DNA of 64,000 bases, taken from Bacillus salacetis (GTDB lineage Bacteria > Bacillota > Bacilli > Bacillales > Bacillaceae_B). A program made the position numbers and the translations under genes. The DNA is taken from assembly GCF_003581585.1 (NCBI RefSeq), contig NZ_QXIR01000009.1:1-64000 (forward strand). Reading direction: 5' to 3'. The notes below the pieces were generated by a model. The model saw only the letters and a program-made list of their open reading frames with translations. It had not been told where the DNA came from and did no database searches. Of this stretch, positions 26,519 to 36,908 are shown one piece after another. The stretch's first letter is position 1; every line of letters starts with the position of its first letter.

Positions 26519-26725
26519 TTATTTAACTTCTTCAAAGTAATCCTTATAGAAACCGCCCATCTTCCCGCTGTCATCAATCACGAAAAGATAATCTTCCGAT
26601 TCATTTTTTACCTCATAGGTTTTACCCTCTGTTAAGACATTTTCAACTTTATACTTTGCTGCATTAGTATGTACACATTTCACAGTTTTGATGGAAGGAC
26701 GCTCAGTCCAGTCACGATGTATCAT
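26519..26725 (-). CDS. DUF6501 family small protein
   Basis: The 68-residue protein reads MIHRDWTERPSIKTVKCVHT and contains AAKYKVENVLTEGKTYEVKNE, with GKMGGFYKDYFEEV near its end. This is the pattern I recall for DUF6501, a family confined to bacilli, with a small beta-rich fold. A strong GGAGAC-type ribosome site and a terminator support it. Its function is unknown. Confidence 0.72.
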   Translation of the reverse strand: MIHRDWTERPSIKTVKCVHTNAAKYKVENVLTEGKTYEVKNESEDYLFVIDDSGKMGGFYKDYFEEVK

Positions 26726-26892
26726 TTTCCTGTCTCCTTTCTATATCTTTCTCTTTAGTATATTCCTCTAAGACGCTCACATCAATAGCTCTACTCTGTC
26801 TTTTCACCAATGGCTGTTTTCAAAAAATCTGCCTGTCTCAATTGGAAATAGGATGGTATAGTAGTTGTATATATTCAGAGAGGTTGAAGATA

Positions 26893-27237
26893 ATGAAGAA
26901 ACTATTGAATCGGTTGTTAGCAGCCGGAGTTTGTCTGTTAATGGTTTACTCAATGACCCACCGGCCAGGTGAAGAAGATTTTAATAGATGGCTGCAAACT
27001 AAATATCATATAAAGTGCTCTACAGTTTCATGCACAATGAAGGAAGCTGAAACAGGGAAGCTGCGCACCCTTCTCGTCATTGGCTCCCGCACCAAGGAGG
27101 GGTATCTTATATTCAATACCGTTTCCAAAACTTTCGAAGGGAAAGACGGAAATCACACGACCATCAAAGCACTCGGCTTTTTGGGACATTACTACACGAT
27201 AGTAGAAGAACTGGAGCCTCAATCGGAAAGGGGCTGA
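26893..27237 (+). CDS. Small exported or membrane-anchored protein, unknown
   Basis: The 114-residue protein starts with a signal-anchor (MKKLLNRLLAAGVCLLMVYS). A polar domain with three cysteines (KCSTVSCTM) and a beta-rich end (LLVIGSRTKEGYLIFNTVSKTFEG) follows. GAGAGG lies before the ATG at 26893; the longer frame from 26842 lacks a ribosome site. I do not recognise a family with certainty. It converges on the DedA-family gene, two bases apart. Confidence 0.55.
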   Translation: MKKLLNRLLAAGVCLLMVYSMTHRPGEEDFNRWLQTKYHIKCSTVSCTMKEAETGKLRTLLVIGSRTKEGYLIFNTVSKTFEGKDGNHTTIKALGFLGHYYTIVEELEPQSERG

Positions 27238-27239
27238 AT

Positions 27240-27848
27240 TCACTCTCCTTCTTTGATGACCGTGCCTCCTGACTGCTTCCTTTTTCTATAATAGAAATAT
27301 CCCCCTAGAAGCACAATTAAACCAATGGCCACAGCAGTTAGCACTGTTGATAGGTGATCGATAATGGTTGTAAAAGTGGAAGGAAACAATCTTCCAATCT
27401 GAAAATATATCATGCACCAGATAAATGCCGCAGGGTAGGCAGCCACAATGAATTTTCCAAACGAAATCCCTGATGCGCCTGCTATGTAGGGCATGACCAG
27501 ACGCACACCAGGAACGAAGTAGCTGAAGGAAATACCAGCTGCTCCATACCTCTTCAGCCATGTCTGCCCTTTTTTGACAATCTTCCTTGATTTTGATTTT
27601 TCAAATCTGCTCAATATACGGGTTTTCGCGACCCTTCCAACTCCATATCCAAATGTCCCGGAACTAATGATGCCAAGATAAGTTGCTGTGAATGCTATTA
27701 AAGGTGAATACCCCCTTATTTCAGTTAAAACTCCGGAAAAGGCAGCGGCGGCTTCATTAGGCAGAGGAAACCCTATAAAAATCAGCCAGCTGAAAATAAA
27801 CATGGCAAAGTAACCCAATTCATTTACAAGTTCTATTAAAAAAGCCAT
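27240..27848 (-). CDS. DedA/VTT-family membrane protein
   Basis: The 202-residue protein carries the DedA (SNARE-associated, VTT) domain, with FIGFPLPNEAAAAFSG, GTFGYGVGR and the re-entrant loop motif FSYFVPGVRLVMPYIAGASGISFGKF. Members flip phospholipids or undecaprenyl phosphate across the cytoplasmic membrane. At least four spans are visible, and the C-terminus is basic. It lies just downstream of the GNAT gene on the same strand, 35 bp away. Its exact substrate is not determinable. Confidence 0.9.
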   Translation of the reverse strand: MAFLIELVNELGYFAMFIFSWLIFIGFPLPNEAAAAFSGVLTEIRGYSPLIAFTATYLGIISSGTFGYGVGRVAKTRILSRFEKSKSRKIVKKGQTWLKRYGAAGISFSYFVPGVRLVMPYIAGASGISFGKFIVAAYPAAFIWCMIYFQIGRLFPSTFTTIIDHLSTVLTAVAIGLIVLLGGYFYYRKRKQSGGTVIKEGE

Positions 27849-27883
27849 GCCTGTCCTCCAATCAAAAAAGCTCAGTGGTGATT

Positions 27884-28684
27884 TTATCTATTATACACCC
27901 AATAATCATATGTTGAGTAGCTTTGAAAACCGAGCTTTTTCAAAACAGGCGAAGAATGGCCTTCTCTTGCTTGGCAAGTGGCAAGTTCTGCTCCTTTTGA
28001 ATTGGCGTGCTCTAAACGAAATCTTACCATATCTGAGTAAACACCTTGATGGCGGAACTCAGGAAGCACGCCGCTTCCGTTCAAATACATCGTCCTTCCG
28101 TCACTGCTGAACCTGTAGTTACTGTATGCTGCCGGCCGTCCTGCTTTCATTCCAAGGATGTAACCTCCATTACTGTAAGGAGAGGAAATATAGCTTTTCC
28201 TCTGTCTGAATATTGAGTCCTGCTGTTCCACTGGGTATCCCCAAATCAATGAAGATACTTCAACAAGCTTCCTGATTTCCTCATCGTCCTTTACCTCTAT
28301 ATATTCAATGTTTTCGTTAGATGAAGACGTTACTTTCTTATATTGTTGGAGTAGAAATGCGACTCCATCATATTTGTCGGTGATATGATATCCATCCTTC
28401 TCTAAAAAGGGAGAAAGCCGGCTGCTCTGATCTTTTTCCAGCCACAGACTGAAAGGGATGTCTCCAAAAAAATCTTTTGCTTCATTCCATTTTTCTTCCA
28501 TCATGGCATCATTCTTAAATGAAAATTCCACGACCTTATTGCTCAACTCATTATGCATCCTTGGATTTTTGACTGCTTTCAGCCCAGCTTCCTCAATCGT
28601 TTCTATATAGGAAGGTATCCATTCTTCTTCATAATCCCAATGATGGTCTTCAATAGCCTTGATTATTTCTTGTCTATTCAACAT
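27884..28684 (-). CDS. GNAT-family N-acetyltransferase
   Basis: The 266-residue protein contains an acetyl-CoA binding GNAT motif A in its C-terminal half (GSGVLPEFRHQGVYSDMV) followed by ATCQAREGHSSPVLKKLGF. The N-terminal half (residues 1-130) is unlike a GNAT core and may be a degenerate second lobe. The substrate is unknown. The ATG at 28684 has AAAGG a little far upstream, so the TTG three bases inside is an alternative start. Confidence 0.85.
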   Translation of the reverse strand: MLNRQEIIKAIEDHHWDYEEEWIPSYIETIEEAGLKAVKNPRMHNELSNKVVEFSFKNDAMMEEKWNEAKDFFGDIPFSLWLEKDQSSRLSPFLEKDGYHITDKYDGVAFLLQQYKKVTSSSNENIEYIEVKDDEEIRKLVEVSSLIWGYPVEQQDSIFRQRKSYISSPYSNGGYILGMKAGRPAAYSNYRFSSDGRTMYLNGSGVLPEFRHQGVYSDMVRFRLEHANSKGAELATCQAREGHSSPVLKKLGFQSYSTYDYWVYNR

Positions 28685-28913
28685 TAAAATATCTGCCTTT
28701 CACTAATTAATAGTTTTATAGATTTCAATCGTTTCTTTACCAGGATCCCACTGCATCTTTTAGATTTTACTGTTGAAGTATATTAACCCCATGGTCATTT
28801 GCCATTCTATTTCTCCTGATATTCTACCATAATGGATCAATTTTACAGAGCAGGTGTGCACGAAATTTTAAAGGAAGGCCAGAAACGATGGTGATCCAGC
28901 CCTGGCAGGGTAT

Positions 28914-29294
28914 CTAATGTTCTTCCGTTATATGCTGCACCCAGTCACCAGAGGCAATGGGTCTTTTAAACAAGGATGGGCGAAATCCTGTGTAATAAAT
29001 GACATCAACCGAGCCTTGATCAGTTTGAGCCACCCCCGCCTGTCTTAAATATAGATTATCATTCCTGTTTTCTTTATAATCTTCCAACTCATCCATCTGT
29101 TCCAGGACCGCCTGGTTAATTTGGTATATTTCACCCAATACCCGGCACTCTCCTTCTTTTAAAGCTGGATATCCTTTTCCTGTATCATATAGTTCACCTT
29201 TTATCCAAGCATGCTCAGCAATGAGCTTACAATCATTCAGATAGTGGTGGTACTTTTGGTTCTTCCGCAATGTTCCGTATACAAAAACCTTCAT
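28914..29294 (-). CDS. Gamma-glutamylcyclotransferase-fold protein (YtfP family)
   Basis: The 126-residue protein starts MKVFVYGTLRKNQKYHHYL, where YGTLR is the substrate-loop signature of the GGCT fold. GELYDTGKGYPAL and GEIYQINQAVLEQMDELEDY (containing the catalytic-type Glu) follow. Related enzymes release 5-oxoproline from gamma-glutamyl compounds, and the window also has the 5-oxoprolinase genes pxpBCA 21 kb away. That link is suggestive only. The substrate is unproven. Confidence 0.88.
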   Translation of the reverse strand: MKVFVYGTLRKNQKYHHYLNDCKLIAEHAWIKGELYDTGKGYPALKEGECRVLGEIYQINQAVLEQMDELEDYKENRNDNLYLRQAGVAQTDQGSVDVIYYTGFRPSLFKRPIASGDWVQHITEEH

Positions 29295-29430
29295 ATTTTC
29301 TGATTTCTCCTCCCTGCCGGTTTCAAATCCTATAAATCCGTTGAAGATCCTTTTTTTATCCCCTATTACCCCTTTAGAATCTTTCTACATCTCTTTTGCG
29401 GTCTCCTTTTTTTCCCAAGCCACTTTACAG

Positions 29431-29466
29431 AAAAAAAAAGCCGGCATCAATAATCTGCCAGCCTCA
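29431..29466 (-). terminator. Terminator of acyl-CoA synthetase gene
   Basis: On the minus strand GCTGGCA pairs with TGCCGGC (one G-U pair) and is followed by nine U-coding bases. Confidence 0.88.
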
Positions 29467-29477
29467 CTTTTAGGAAT

Positions 29478-31118
29478 TTAACTATGCAGTGCTTTCTGTA
29501 CAGCATCTTCCCTTAACTTAAACTTCTGAATCTTGCCAGAGGCAGTCATTGGGTATTCTTCGGTGAATTCAATATAGCGGGGGATCTTATAACGAGAGAT
29601 TTTTCCTCTGCAATAGTCGCGCAATTCATCCGCAGTGGCTGTCTGGTCTTCTTTTAAAATGATCCAGGCCATGACTTCCTCTCCATAAACCTCATCCGGA
29701 ATCCCTACGACCTGAACATCCAGCACCTTGGGATGAGTGTATATGAATTCTTCAATTTCCCTGGGATATACATTTTCACCGCCCCGGATGATCATATCCT
29801 TCAAACGCCCGGTGATTCTGCAGTATCCATTCTCGTCCATAACAGCCAAATCACCAGTATGCAGCCAGCCGTCATGGTCAATCGCCTCAGCCGTTGCTTC
29901 CTCATTGTTATAATACCCTTTCATGACATGATATCCACGAGTGCAAAGTTCACCCTGCACTCCGAATGGGACCTCCTCAGTTGAGCCCGGCTGAACGATT
30001 TTCACCTCCACATTCGGAAGTGCCCTGCCAACTGTTTCCACCCTTATCTCAATCGGATCATCTGTTCTGGTCTGGGTTATGACAGGGGAGGATTCTGTTT
30101 GGCCGTAAGCAATCGTGATTTCATCAGCACCCATCCTTTCAATTACACCTTTCATTACTTCGATAGGACAATTGCTCCCAGCCATGATTCCTGTTCGGAG
30201 AGACGAAAGATCATATTGATCAAAATCAGGATGGTTCAATTCGGCAATGAACATTGTCGGCACCCCGTGCAATCCGGTGCATTTTTCATCCTGGACCGTT
30301 TGCAGTACGACTTCAGGGCTGAATTCCTGTACAGGCACCATCGCTGCGCCAACAGAAACGCATGCCATCGTCCCGAGTACGCAGCCAAAGCAGTGAAAAA
30401 AAGGCACAGGTATACAAAGCCTGTCTTCATTTGAAAGTTTCATGCATTGAGCAATATTATAGGCATTATTCACAATATTGTTGTGGGTGAGCATTACGCC
30501 TTTCGGAAAGCCGGTTGTACCTGAGGTATACTGCATATTGATTACGTCTTCAGGATCGAGGCTGCTCATTCGTTCCGCAAGCTCTGCCTCCTCGACCCTA
30601 TCAGCCATTTGCAGAATATCTTCCCAGTTATATGTACCACTATAGCGTTTTTCACTTAAAACAATGACATTTTTGAGAGACGGGAGGCGTTTGCTATCAA
30701 GGGTTCCCGGATGAGAATCCTTTAACTCCGGACAAATCTCATAAAGCATCTCAATGTATGAGGCATCACGGTATTGATCCATCAAAAGAATCGTTGTAGC
30801 TTCTGACTGCTTTAATAAATATTCCAGCTCAGCGGTCCGGTAGTTAGTATTGACTGTCACCAGGACAGCTCCCATTTTCCCTGTTGCAAATTGGCTTGCA
30901 AGCCATTCCGGCGTATTAGTTGACCAAACAGCCATGTGTTCACCTTTTTGCAGTCCCAGCCCCATCAGACCTTTTGCCACTTTGCGGCAATATGAATCGA
31001 ATTCCTTATAGGACATTCGCAAATTTCTGTCATTGTAAACAACAGCATCCCTGTCTCCTTGCAGTTCAGCCTTCTCCTCTAATAATCTGCCTACTGTGAC
31101 ATTCAATAAGTTCGACAA
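29478..31118 (-). CDS. Acyl-CoA synthetase, AMP-binding (YngI-like)
   Basis: The enzyme activates a fatty or other carboxylic acid to acyl-AMP and then acyl-CoA. The ATP-binding P-loop [16 protein letters not shown], the AYGQTESSP motif, [36 protein letters not shown] and the C-terminal [13 protein letters not shown] are all present. Its start ([25 protein letters not shown]) resembles YngI of B. subtilis. I place the start at a TTG (31118) six bases after GGGGGA, giving 546 residues. The longer frame to 31220 would cover a DnaA-box sequence and adds an unconserved N-terminus. Confidence 0.9.
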   Translation of the reverse strand: MSNLLNVTVGRLLEEKAELQGDRDAVVYNDRNLRMSYKEFDSYCRKVAKGLMGLGLQKGEHMAVWSTNTPEWLASQFATGKMGAVLVTVNTNYRTAELEYLLKQSEATTILLMDQYRDASYIEMLYEICPELKDSHPGTLDSKRLPSLKNVIVLSEKRYSGTYNWEDILQMADRVEEAELAERMSSLDPEDVINMQYTSGTTGFPKGVMLTHNNIVNNAYNIAQCMKLSNEDRLCIPVPFFHCFGCVLGTMACVSVGAAMVPVQEFSPEVVLQTVQDEKCTGLHGVPTMFIAELNHPDFDQYDLSSLRTGIMAGSNCPIEVMKGVIERMGADEITIAYGQTESSPVITQTRTDDPIEIRVETVGRALPNVEVKIVQPGSTEEVPFGVQGELCTRGYHVMKGYYNNEEATAEAIDHDGWLHTGDLAVMDENGYCRITGRLKDMIIRGGENVYPREIEEFIYTHPKVLDVQVVGIPDEVYGEEVMAWIILKEDQTATADELRDYCRGKISRYKIPRYIEFTEEYPMTASGKIQKFKLREDAVQKALHS

Positions 31119-31189
31119 CCTGGTTCCCCCATTCAAGAAAAATAATTTTCCCAGTGGAATTAAAATTTTCTGCCTGCCCTCACGTTTGC

Positions 31190-31198
31190 TTATCCACA
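31190..31198 (+). promoter_or_regulatory. Perfect DnaA box upstream of sda-like gene
   Basis: TTATCCACA, the consensus DnaA-binding 9-mer, lies 193 bp before the Sda-like start codon. The sda gene of B. subtilis is controlled by DnaA through such boxes; here only one perfect box is visible. Confidence 0.5.
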
Positions 31199-31390
31199 TC
31201 ATCCGACTATATATTATCATAATTTTTTGATTTTTTAAAATATATTTAATCCATCTTGAATATTCATTTCATTGGTAAAAATTTTTTAAAAAAATTTGTT
31301 ATACCCCCTTTTCATTCTTCAGTATAAAAGGTAGAATATACAGAAAATATAGAACATTCTATATTTTTAAATTCTCCTGGGAGGTTTTCC

Positions 31391-31525
31391 ATGAAGATTA
31401 TGAGTAATGAACAGTTGGTTGCAGCTTATCGGGGCGCTGAGAAAAACGGTAGTGATCGTGACTGGATTCAGATGCTTAAGAAAGAGATTCATAGTCGAGG
31501 GATGAAGCCTATTAGGAAAATTTGA
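31391..31525 (+). CDS. sda: Sda-family sporulation kinase inhibitor
   Basis: A 44-residue frame reads MKIMSNEQLVAAYRGAEKNG and continues SDRDWIQMLKKEIHSRGMKP. It lines up over its length with B. subtilis Sda ([20 protein letters not shown] and DFIELIENEIKRRSL). The helix-turn-helix hairpin and the DRD(W/F)I..L..EI.SR positions are kept. Sda binds KinA and KinB and blocks phosphorelay entry while DNA replication is stalled. GGGAGG lies six bases before the ATG, a DnaA box lies upstream, and a strong terminator follows. A second family member sits at 59.7 kb. Confidence 0.78.
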   Translation: MKIMSNEQLVAAYRGAEKNGSDRDWIQMLKKEIHSRGMKPIRKI

Positions 31526-31588
31526 AGAAAGACGATACTTATGACAGTGATACTTATTGAAATGGACACATGAAACACCGGGCAATAT

Positions 31589-31632
31589 AAAAAGGGGAAA
31601 ACCTGTTCAATCAACAGGTTCTCCCCTTTTTT
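31589..31632 (+). terminator. Terminator of sda-like gene
   Basis: AAAAGGGGAAAACCTGTT pairs with AACAGGTTCTCCCCTTTT (one mismatch) around a five-base loop, ending in a U-run. Confidence 0.9.
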
Positions 31633-31689
31633 CACTTAATCACTCTCTATCGGGTATCAATCTTTTGATGTTTCCATCGTCTTTGGGCC

Positions 31690-32680
31690 AGCCTTTTATG
31701 GAATGATGAACCATTCGAAGCGCTTTTCGGACATCATCAACTGTTTCATGCTGAATAATGCTCCTTTTCCACATCTTTTCGGTATCATTTCCTTCTCTCT
31801 CTGAATGATGTACCTACTCTACTGCTTTTCTGCATCATTCCTTGACCTCTCTCAAAATGAAGCCCCAATTCCACCGCTTTTCCGGCATCATTCTCTGTCT
31901 GCCACGAAATCATGCTCCATTTCCACTGCTTTTCCTGCATCATTCTCTGTCTTCTCACTAAATGATGATGCAATTCCACTGCTTTTCCAGCATCATTCTC
32001 TGACTCCCACGAAATGATGCTCCAATTCCACCGCTTTTCCGGCATCATTCTATGACTCCCACGAAATGATGCCCCATTTCCACTGCTTTTCCTGCATCAT
32101 TCTTTGCTCTCTCTCTGAATGATGCCCCATTTCCACTGCTTTTCCTACATCATTCCCAGGCCTCTCTCTGAATGATGCCCAATTCCACCGCTTTTCCGGC
32201 ATCATTCTCTGTCTTCTCACTAAATGATGCTCCATTTCCACTGCTTTTCCGGCATCATTCTTTGCTCTCTCTCTGAATGATGCTCCAATTCCACCGCTTT
32301 TCCGGCATCATTCTTTGATCTCTCTCTGAATGATGCCCCATTTCCACTGCTTTTCCTACATCATTCTCTGTCTGCCACGAAATGATGCCCCATTTCCACC
32401 GTTTTTCCGGCATCATTCTCTGTCTGCCACGAAATGATGCCCCAATTCCACCGCTTTTCCGGCATCATTCTTTGCTCTCTCTCTGAATGATGCCCCAATT
32501 CCATCGCTTTTCCAGCATCATTCTCCAGTTACCATTAAATGATGCCCCAATTCCACTGCTTTTCCAGCATCATTCCCCGGCCTCTCTCTGAATGATGCTC
32601 CTTTCCAACCGCTTTCCCGGCATCATGGGCTCTCTTCCCCCAAATGGTTCCCCATTCCTATCGTTTATCCAGCGTCACCG
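31690..32680. repeat. Tandem hairpin repeat array 2 (~52-bp unit)
   Basis: About 18 units of 51-54 bp stand head to tail. The core reads CCACCGCTTTTCCGGCATCATT, followed by one of a few links (such as CTCTGTCTGCCACGA, CTTTGCTCTCTCTCTG or CTCTGTCTTCTCACTA) and then AATGATGCCCCAATT. AATGATGCC and GGCATCATT form a perfect 9-bp stem in the best units, and GCATCATT...AATGATGC can also pair across the link. The + strand is strongly pyrimidine-rich. The array lies between the convergent sda-like and odhB genes, beyond both terminators. It is the same family as array 1. Confidence 0.92.
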
Positions 32681-32769
32681 GCTGTACACTCTTCAATATG
32701 AAGAGGCCATACATAGGAGCTGCTGTTAAACAAAAAATCACACAAACTGAGGCGTTGCCATACGCATAC

Positions 32770-32803
32770 AAAAAGCCAGCAGATAGGATTCTGCTGGCCT
32801 TTG
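32770..32803 (-). terminator. Terminator of odhAB
   Basis: On the minus strand GCCAGCAG pairs with CTGCTGGC, followed by TTTTTG. Confidence 0.9.
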
Positions 32804-32812
32804 TAATTATTA

Positions 32813-34057
32813 TTAACCTTCAAGCAAAAGATCTTCAGGGTTTTCCAAAAGATTTTTGATCATTGAAAGGAAGCCCACTGCCTCTTTACCATCGATAATT
32901 CGATGGTCATAAGATAGGGCAATGTACATCATAGGACGGTTTTCCATAGTATCCTTATCAATCGCAACCGGACGCAGCTGGATTGTATGCATTCCAAGGA
33001 TACCGACTTGAGGTCCGTTCAGGATCGGTGTGGATAGTAAAGATCCGAAAACACCGCCGTTCGTGATGGTGAATGAACCGCCTTGAAGGTCGCTCAAAGC
33101 CAATTTGTTGTCTCTTGCTTTTGTTGCCAATTCCATGATTTCGCCTTCAATTTCCGCGAAGTTCTTGCGGTCACAGTCTCTTACAACCGGAACAACAAGA
33201 CCATCGTCTGTAGAAACGGCTACACCGACATCATAGTATTGCTTAAGGACTACTTCATTCCCGTCAATTTCTGCATTGACATAAGGATACTTCTTCAACG
33301 CTGCTGTTACCGCCTTCGTGAAGAAGGACATGAAACCAAGACGTACATCGTGAGTTTCGAAGAATTTATCTTTTTTGCGTTTACGCAGTTCCATAACCGC
33401 TGACATATCGATTTCATTGAAAGTCGTAAGCATTGCTGCAGTTTGCTGTACTTCAACCAAGCGTTTTGCGATTGTCTGGCGGCGGCGTGACATTTTTTCA
33501 CGTACAACCGGTTTACCATTATCCTGTTTAGGAGCAGCTGGTTTGCTTTCAGATGCTGCCGGTTTGGAAGGAGCAGATTGCGGCTTATTTCCAAAGGATT
33601 CAATATCCTGTTTGCGAACTCTGCCCAGCGGGTCAGTCGATACTTGGCTTAAATCGATTCCTTTTTCACGAGCAAGTTTGCGCGCAGCCGGAGAAGCAAT
33701 CACACGCTCTTTCTTGTTGTCCTGCTCGGCTGGTGCTGGAGAAGACTCTTCTTGTTTTGCCTCTTCTTTAGGAGCCTCTGCCTGCTGTTCATCACCTTTA
33801 TCGGAAGATGCCGGCTGCTGTCCGCCTTCACCGACAATGGCAATGACCTGGCCGACTTCAACTGTATCGCCTTCTTCAGCTTTTAATTCCTGAATCGTAC
33901 CTGCCTCTTCGGAGATTACCTCGACATTGACCTTATCTGTTTCAAGTTCAACAATATATTCCCCTTTTTCTACATAATCACCCGGTTGTTTCAGCCACTG
34001 GGCAATTGTACCCTCTGTAATGGATTCTGCTAATTCTGGTACTTTAATTTCTGCCAC
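32813..34057 (-). CDS. odhB: Dihydrolipoyl succinyltransferase, 2-oxoglutarate dehydrogenase E2
   Basis: This is the core subunit of the 2-oxoglutarate dehydrogenase complex, which moves the succinyl group to CoA. The 414-residue protein has one N-terminal lipoyl domain (lipoylated Lys42 in [10 protein letters not shown]), an Ala/Pro/Glu/Lys-rich linker (about 80-125) and a peripheral subunit-binding domain ([20 protein letters not shown]). The catalytic domain ends with [13 protein letters not shown], whose His385 and Asp are catalytic. It follows odhA by 19 bp on the same strand, as in B. subtilis. Confidence 0.97.
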   Translation of the reverse strand: MAEIKVPELAESITEGTIAQWLKQPGDYVEKGEYIVELETDKVNVEVISEEAGTIQELKAEEGDTVEVGQVIAIVGEGGQQPASSDKGDEQQAEAPKEEAKQEESSPAPAEQDNKKERVIASPAARKLAREKGIDLSQVSTDPLGRVRKQDIESFGNKPQSAPSKPAASESKPAAPKQDNGKPVVREKMSRRRQTIAKRLVEVQQTAAMLTTFNEIDMSAVMELRKRKKDKFFETHDVRLGFMSFFTKAVTAALKKYPYVNAEIDGNEVVLKQYYDVGVAVSTDDGLVVPVVRDCDRKNFAEIEGEIMELATKARDNKLALSDLQGGSFTITNGGVFGSLLSTPILNGPQVGILGMHTIQLRPVAIDKDTMENRPMMYIALSYDHRIIDGKEAVGFLSMIKNLLENPEDLLLEG

Positions 34058-34076
34058 TTTGTCTTCCTCCTCCTGA

Positions 34077-36908
34077 TTATCTTGTCAACGCTTCATTGAT
34101 AATTCTTGATTGTTCTTTTTTATGGACTGTTGGTTCCCCTTCAGCAGGACTTGAACGCCTTCTTCTGCCTGCATATCTAACCTCAACGCCCTCTGGAGCG
34201 ATATCACGCATGCGAGGCTCTGCAAATGTCCAGCCGCCCATGTTCTTTGGCTCTTCCTGTACCCATACCAACTCTTTAAGGTTCGGATACTTCTTAAGGA
34301 TTTCAATGATATCCGTTTTAGGGAAAGGATATAACTCTTCAACTCTCAAGATATGCACCCAGTCCATACCCTCTTTATCTTTTAGGTTTTCTTCAAGATC
34401 GATCGCCATCTTACCACTTGTAAGGACGACTCTTTCCACCATATCTGCTTCTTTACCAAGACCAGGCTGTTCAAGCACGGAACGGAATTGGCCATTCGCC
34501 AATTCTTCAGCTGTAACGGCTGCGAATTGGTTTCTCAGCAGGCTTTTCGGGGTCATGATAACCAAAGGCCTTACTTCTTCCTTTTGTAGGATGGCAGCCT
34601 GTCTGCGCAGGATGTGGAAATACTGACCGGCAGTGGAGCAATTCGCCACTGTCCAGTTAAATTCGCCTGCCATCTGCAGGAAGCGTTCCAGCCTTGCACT
34701 GGAGTGCTCTGGGCCCTGGCCTTCATAACCATGAGGGAGCAGCATCACAAGACCTGATTTTTGTCCCCATTTCGCTCTGCCGGCAGAAATGAACTGATCG
34801 AACATTACCTGTGCTGTATTGGCAAAATCACCAAATTGAGCTTCCCAAAGAACAAGCGTTTCAGGTGCGAAGACATTGTATCCATATTCATATCCTACAA
34901 CCGCTGTTTCGGTAAGAGGACTGTTGAATACAGCAAAGGAAGCGTTTGTATCTTTCAATTGATGAAGAGGAATCAGTTCCTCACCAGTCTTATGATCGTG
35001 AAGGACCAAGTGGCGCTGCGCAAAGGTTCCCCGCTCTGAATCCTGTCCAGTAAGCCTGATCGGCGTTCCTTCTTTCAGGATTGTAGCGAATGCAAGTGTC
35101 TCAGCATGTGCCCAGTCAATCTTGCCTTTACCTACAAATACTCCACCCCTTCTTTGCAGGATCTTTTCCAATTTCTTGAATGGTGAGAATCCTTCCGGCC
35201 ATTCAAGCAGTTCATCATTCAGAGCATGAAGCTGGTCGAAATCGACACTTGTATCTATAGCAGGGAATCCGTTTGTAACATCTTCAGGCGGATTCATGAT
35301 GATATCCGGATTTTCATCCTTGGTCGGAACTTTTTCGTAAGCTGCTTTCAGCGTATCTTCAACATCCTTCTCCATCTTGGAAGCATCATCTTGTGAAATG
35401 ACACCTTCCGAGATCAACCTGTCTTCATATATTTTGCGGGGGGTGGGATGATTATGGATTTTGTTATACATTACCGGGTTCGTCACCATCGGTTCATCCA
35501 TTTCGTTATGGCCGAAACGTCTGTAGCCAATAAGGTCAATCACAAAATCTTTATTGAATTTATTGCGGTATTCATATGCCAGCACCGCGGCAGCAAGGCA
35601 TGCTTCCGGATCATCTCCGTTCACATGGACGATAGGGACTTCAAATCCTTTTGCCGTATCGGATGCATATTTGGTAGAACGAGAGTCATAGCTCTCAGTT
35701 GTGAACCCGATCATATTGTTTGCAATCAAGTGAATGGATCCGCCGGTATTAAAACCGCGAAGTCCGCCCATATTGAAAGTCTCCGCCACAACACCTTCCC
35801 CAGGGAAAGCGGCATCGCCATGAATCATGATGGCATAGGAAGTTTCGTTGTTTTGTTCCGGATATCCCCTTTGTTCCCGTTCTTCCTGAGCAGCCCTGGT
35901 ATATCCGGCAACAATCGGACTGACAACTTCCAGGTGACTCGGGTTGTTTGCCAAAGTGACACGGGCACGGGCGGTATCATTGATGCCAATGTTCCGGTCT
36001 GCACCAAGGTGATACTTCACATCCCCTGTCCACCCGTAAGTGATCCCGATCGACCCTTCTGAAGGTATTAAATCCTTGCTGGGCGCATGCTGGAATTCCG
36101 CGAATATCATTTCATACGGCTTTCCGATTACATGTGCCAACACATTCAGGCGTCCGCGGTGGGCCATCCCGATATTGATTGTCCTCGCTCCGTGTTCAAC
36201 AGAATAGCGGACAAGCTCATCCAGTAAAGGCACCATATTATCCAGGCCTTCAATTGAAAAACGCTTTTGACCGACGAATGTACGGTGGATGTATTTTTCA
36301 AAACCTTCAACTTCAGAGAGGCGCTTCAATAAAGCCTGCTTCCTCTCTTTGCTGTAGTCGGAAAGAATCGATCCTGATTCAATCTTTTCCTTGAGCCAGT
36401 TTTTTTCTTCCATTTCATGTACATGGGCAAATTCATAAGCAAGCTTGCTGGTGTATACCTTTTTGAGATGGGTAATCGCATCCAGTCCATTCCTGACATG
36501 AGCAGGCGCTCCCGGAATTATGAATTCAACAGGCACCTTTTTCAGGTCTTCCTCAGTCAGATTATACTCTTCCAAGTCAATCCTTCTGCTGTCCTTATCA
36601 CGGTCATTTAAAGGGTAGATATCAGCTGCAAGATGTCCATATGTACGAATGTTATCAGCAAGATTCACCGCAGCTACAACTTTCCCCAGATCATAATTAC
36701 CGCCAGGCAGATCTGTCACTGGAGAGGTTTGAACCGCTCCTGCTTCGACAGCCGTGGGAGGGCCCCATTGTTCAAAAAGTTCTTTGAGTTCGGGGTCAAT
36801 TTCTTCCGGATTTTCTAGATAAAGCTCATACACTTCCATTATATAACCAAGGTTTGGACCGTAAAAACTTTCCCATGGACCAGCCTGGTTTGTTGATTGT
36901 CTTTTCAC
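34077..36908 (-). CDS. odhA: 2-oxoglutarate dehydrogenase E1 component
   Basis: The 943-residue, thiamine-diphosphate-dependent E1 decarboxylates 2-oxoglutarate in the TCA cycle. Recognisable parts are the N-terminal E2-contact segment ([27 protein letters not shown]), [18 protein letters not shown], the ThDP motif around [17 protein letters not shown], and the transketolase-like pyrimidine domain with [11 protein letters not shown] accept the GTG at 36908, nine bases after GGAGG. It forms an operon with odhB. A cre-like sequence lies about 90 bp upstream. Confidence 0.97.
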   Translation of the reverse strand: MKRQSTNQAGPWESFYGPNLGYIMEVYELYLENPEEIDPELKELFEQWGPPTAVEAGAVQTSPVTDLPGGNYDLGKVVAAVNLADNIRTYGHLAADIYPLNDRDKDSRRIDLEEYNLTEEDLKKVPVEFIIPGAPAHVRNGLDAITHLKKVYTSKLAYEFAHVHEMEEKNWLKEKIESGSILSDYSKERKQALLKRLSEVEGFEKYIHRTFVGQKRFSIEGLDNMVPLLDELVRYSVEHGARTINIGMAHRGRLNVLAHVIGKPYEMIFAEFQHAPSKDLIPSEGSIGITYGWTGDVKYHLGADRNIGINDTARARVTLANNPSHLEVVSPIVAGYTRAAQEEREQRGYPEQNNETSYAIMIHGDAAFPGEGVVAETFNMGGLRGFNTGGSIHLIANNMIGFTTESYDSRSTKYASDTAKGFEVPIVHVNGDDPEACLAAAVLAYEYRNKFNKDFVIDLIGYRRFGHNEMDEPMVTNPVMYNKIHNHPTPRKIYEDRLISEGVISQDDASKMEKDVEDTLKAAYEKVPTKDENPDIIMNPPEDVTNGFPAIDTSVDFDQLHALNDELLEWPEGFSPFKKLEKILQRRGGVFVGKGKIDWAHAETLAFATILKEGTPIRLTGQDSERGTFAQRHLVLHDHKTGEELIPLHQLKDTNASFAVFNSPLTETAVVGYEYGYNVFAPETLVLWEAQFGDFANTAQVMFDQFISAGRAKWGQKSGLVMLLPHGYEGQGPEHSSARLERFLQMAGEFNWTVANCSTAGQYFHILRRQAAILQKEEVRPLVIMTPKSLLRNQFAAVTAEELANGQFRSVLEQPGLGKEADMVERVVLTSGKMAIDLEENLKDKEGMDWVHILRVEELYPFPKTDIIEILKKYPNLKELVWVQEEPKNMGGWTFAEPRMRDIAPEGVEVRYAGRRRRSSPAEGEPTVHKKEQSRIINEALTR

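Noticed and set aside
28779..28820. 12-codon minus-strand frame with a good AGGAGA site
   Set aside because: Too short and isolated to support; it has no link to the next gene and no regulatory structure around it.
31785..32241. Minus-strand open frames of 87 and 63 codons through array 2
   Set aside because: They read the repeat in shifting frames because the unit is not a multiple of three, and there are no ribosome sites. They are a by-product of the repeat.
31690..32680. Possible CRISPR array
   Set aside because: Repeat-plus-link length fits, but the links recur in a few versions, the units vary, and no cas genes are in the window.
33375..33893. 172-codon plus-strand Ser-rich frame opposite odhB
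   Set aside because: Antisense shadow of the Ala/Pro/Lys-rich linker; composition explained by the sense codons.
35448..36062. 204-codon plus-strand frame opposite odhA
   Set aside because: It lies wholly inside the conserved E1 gene and has no start signals; it is an antisense shadow.
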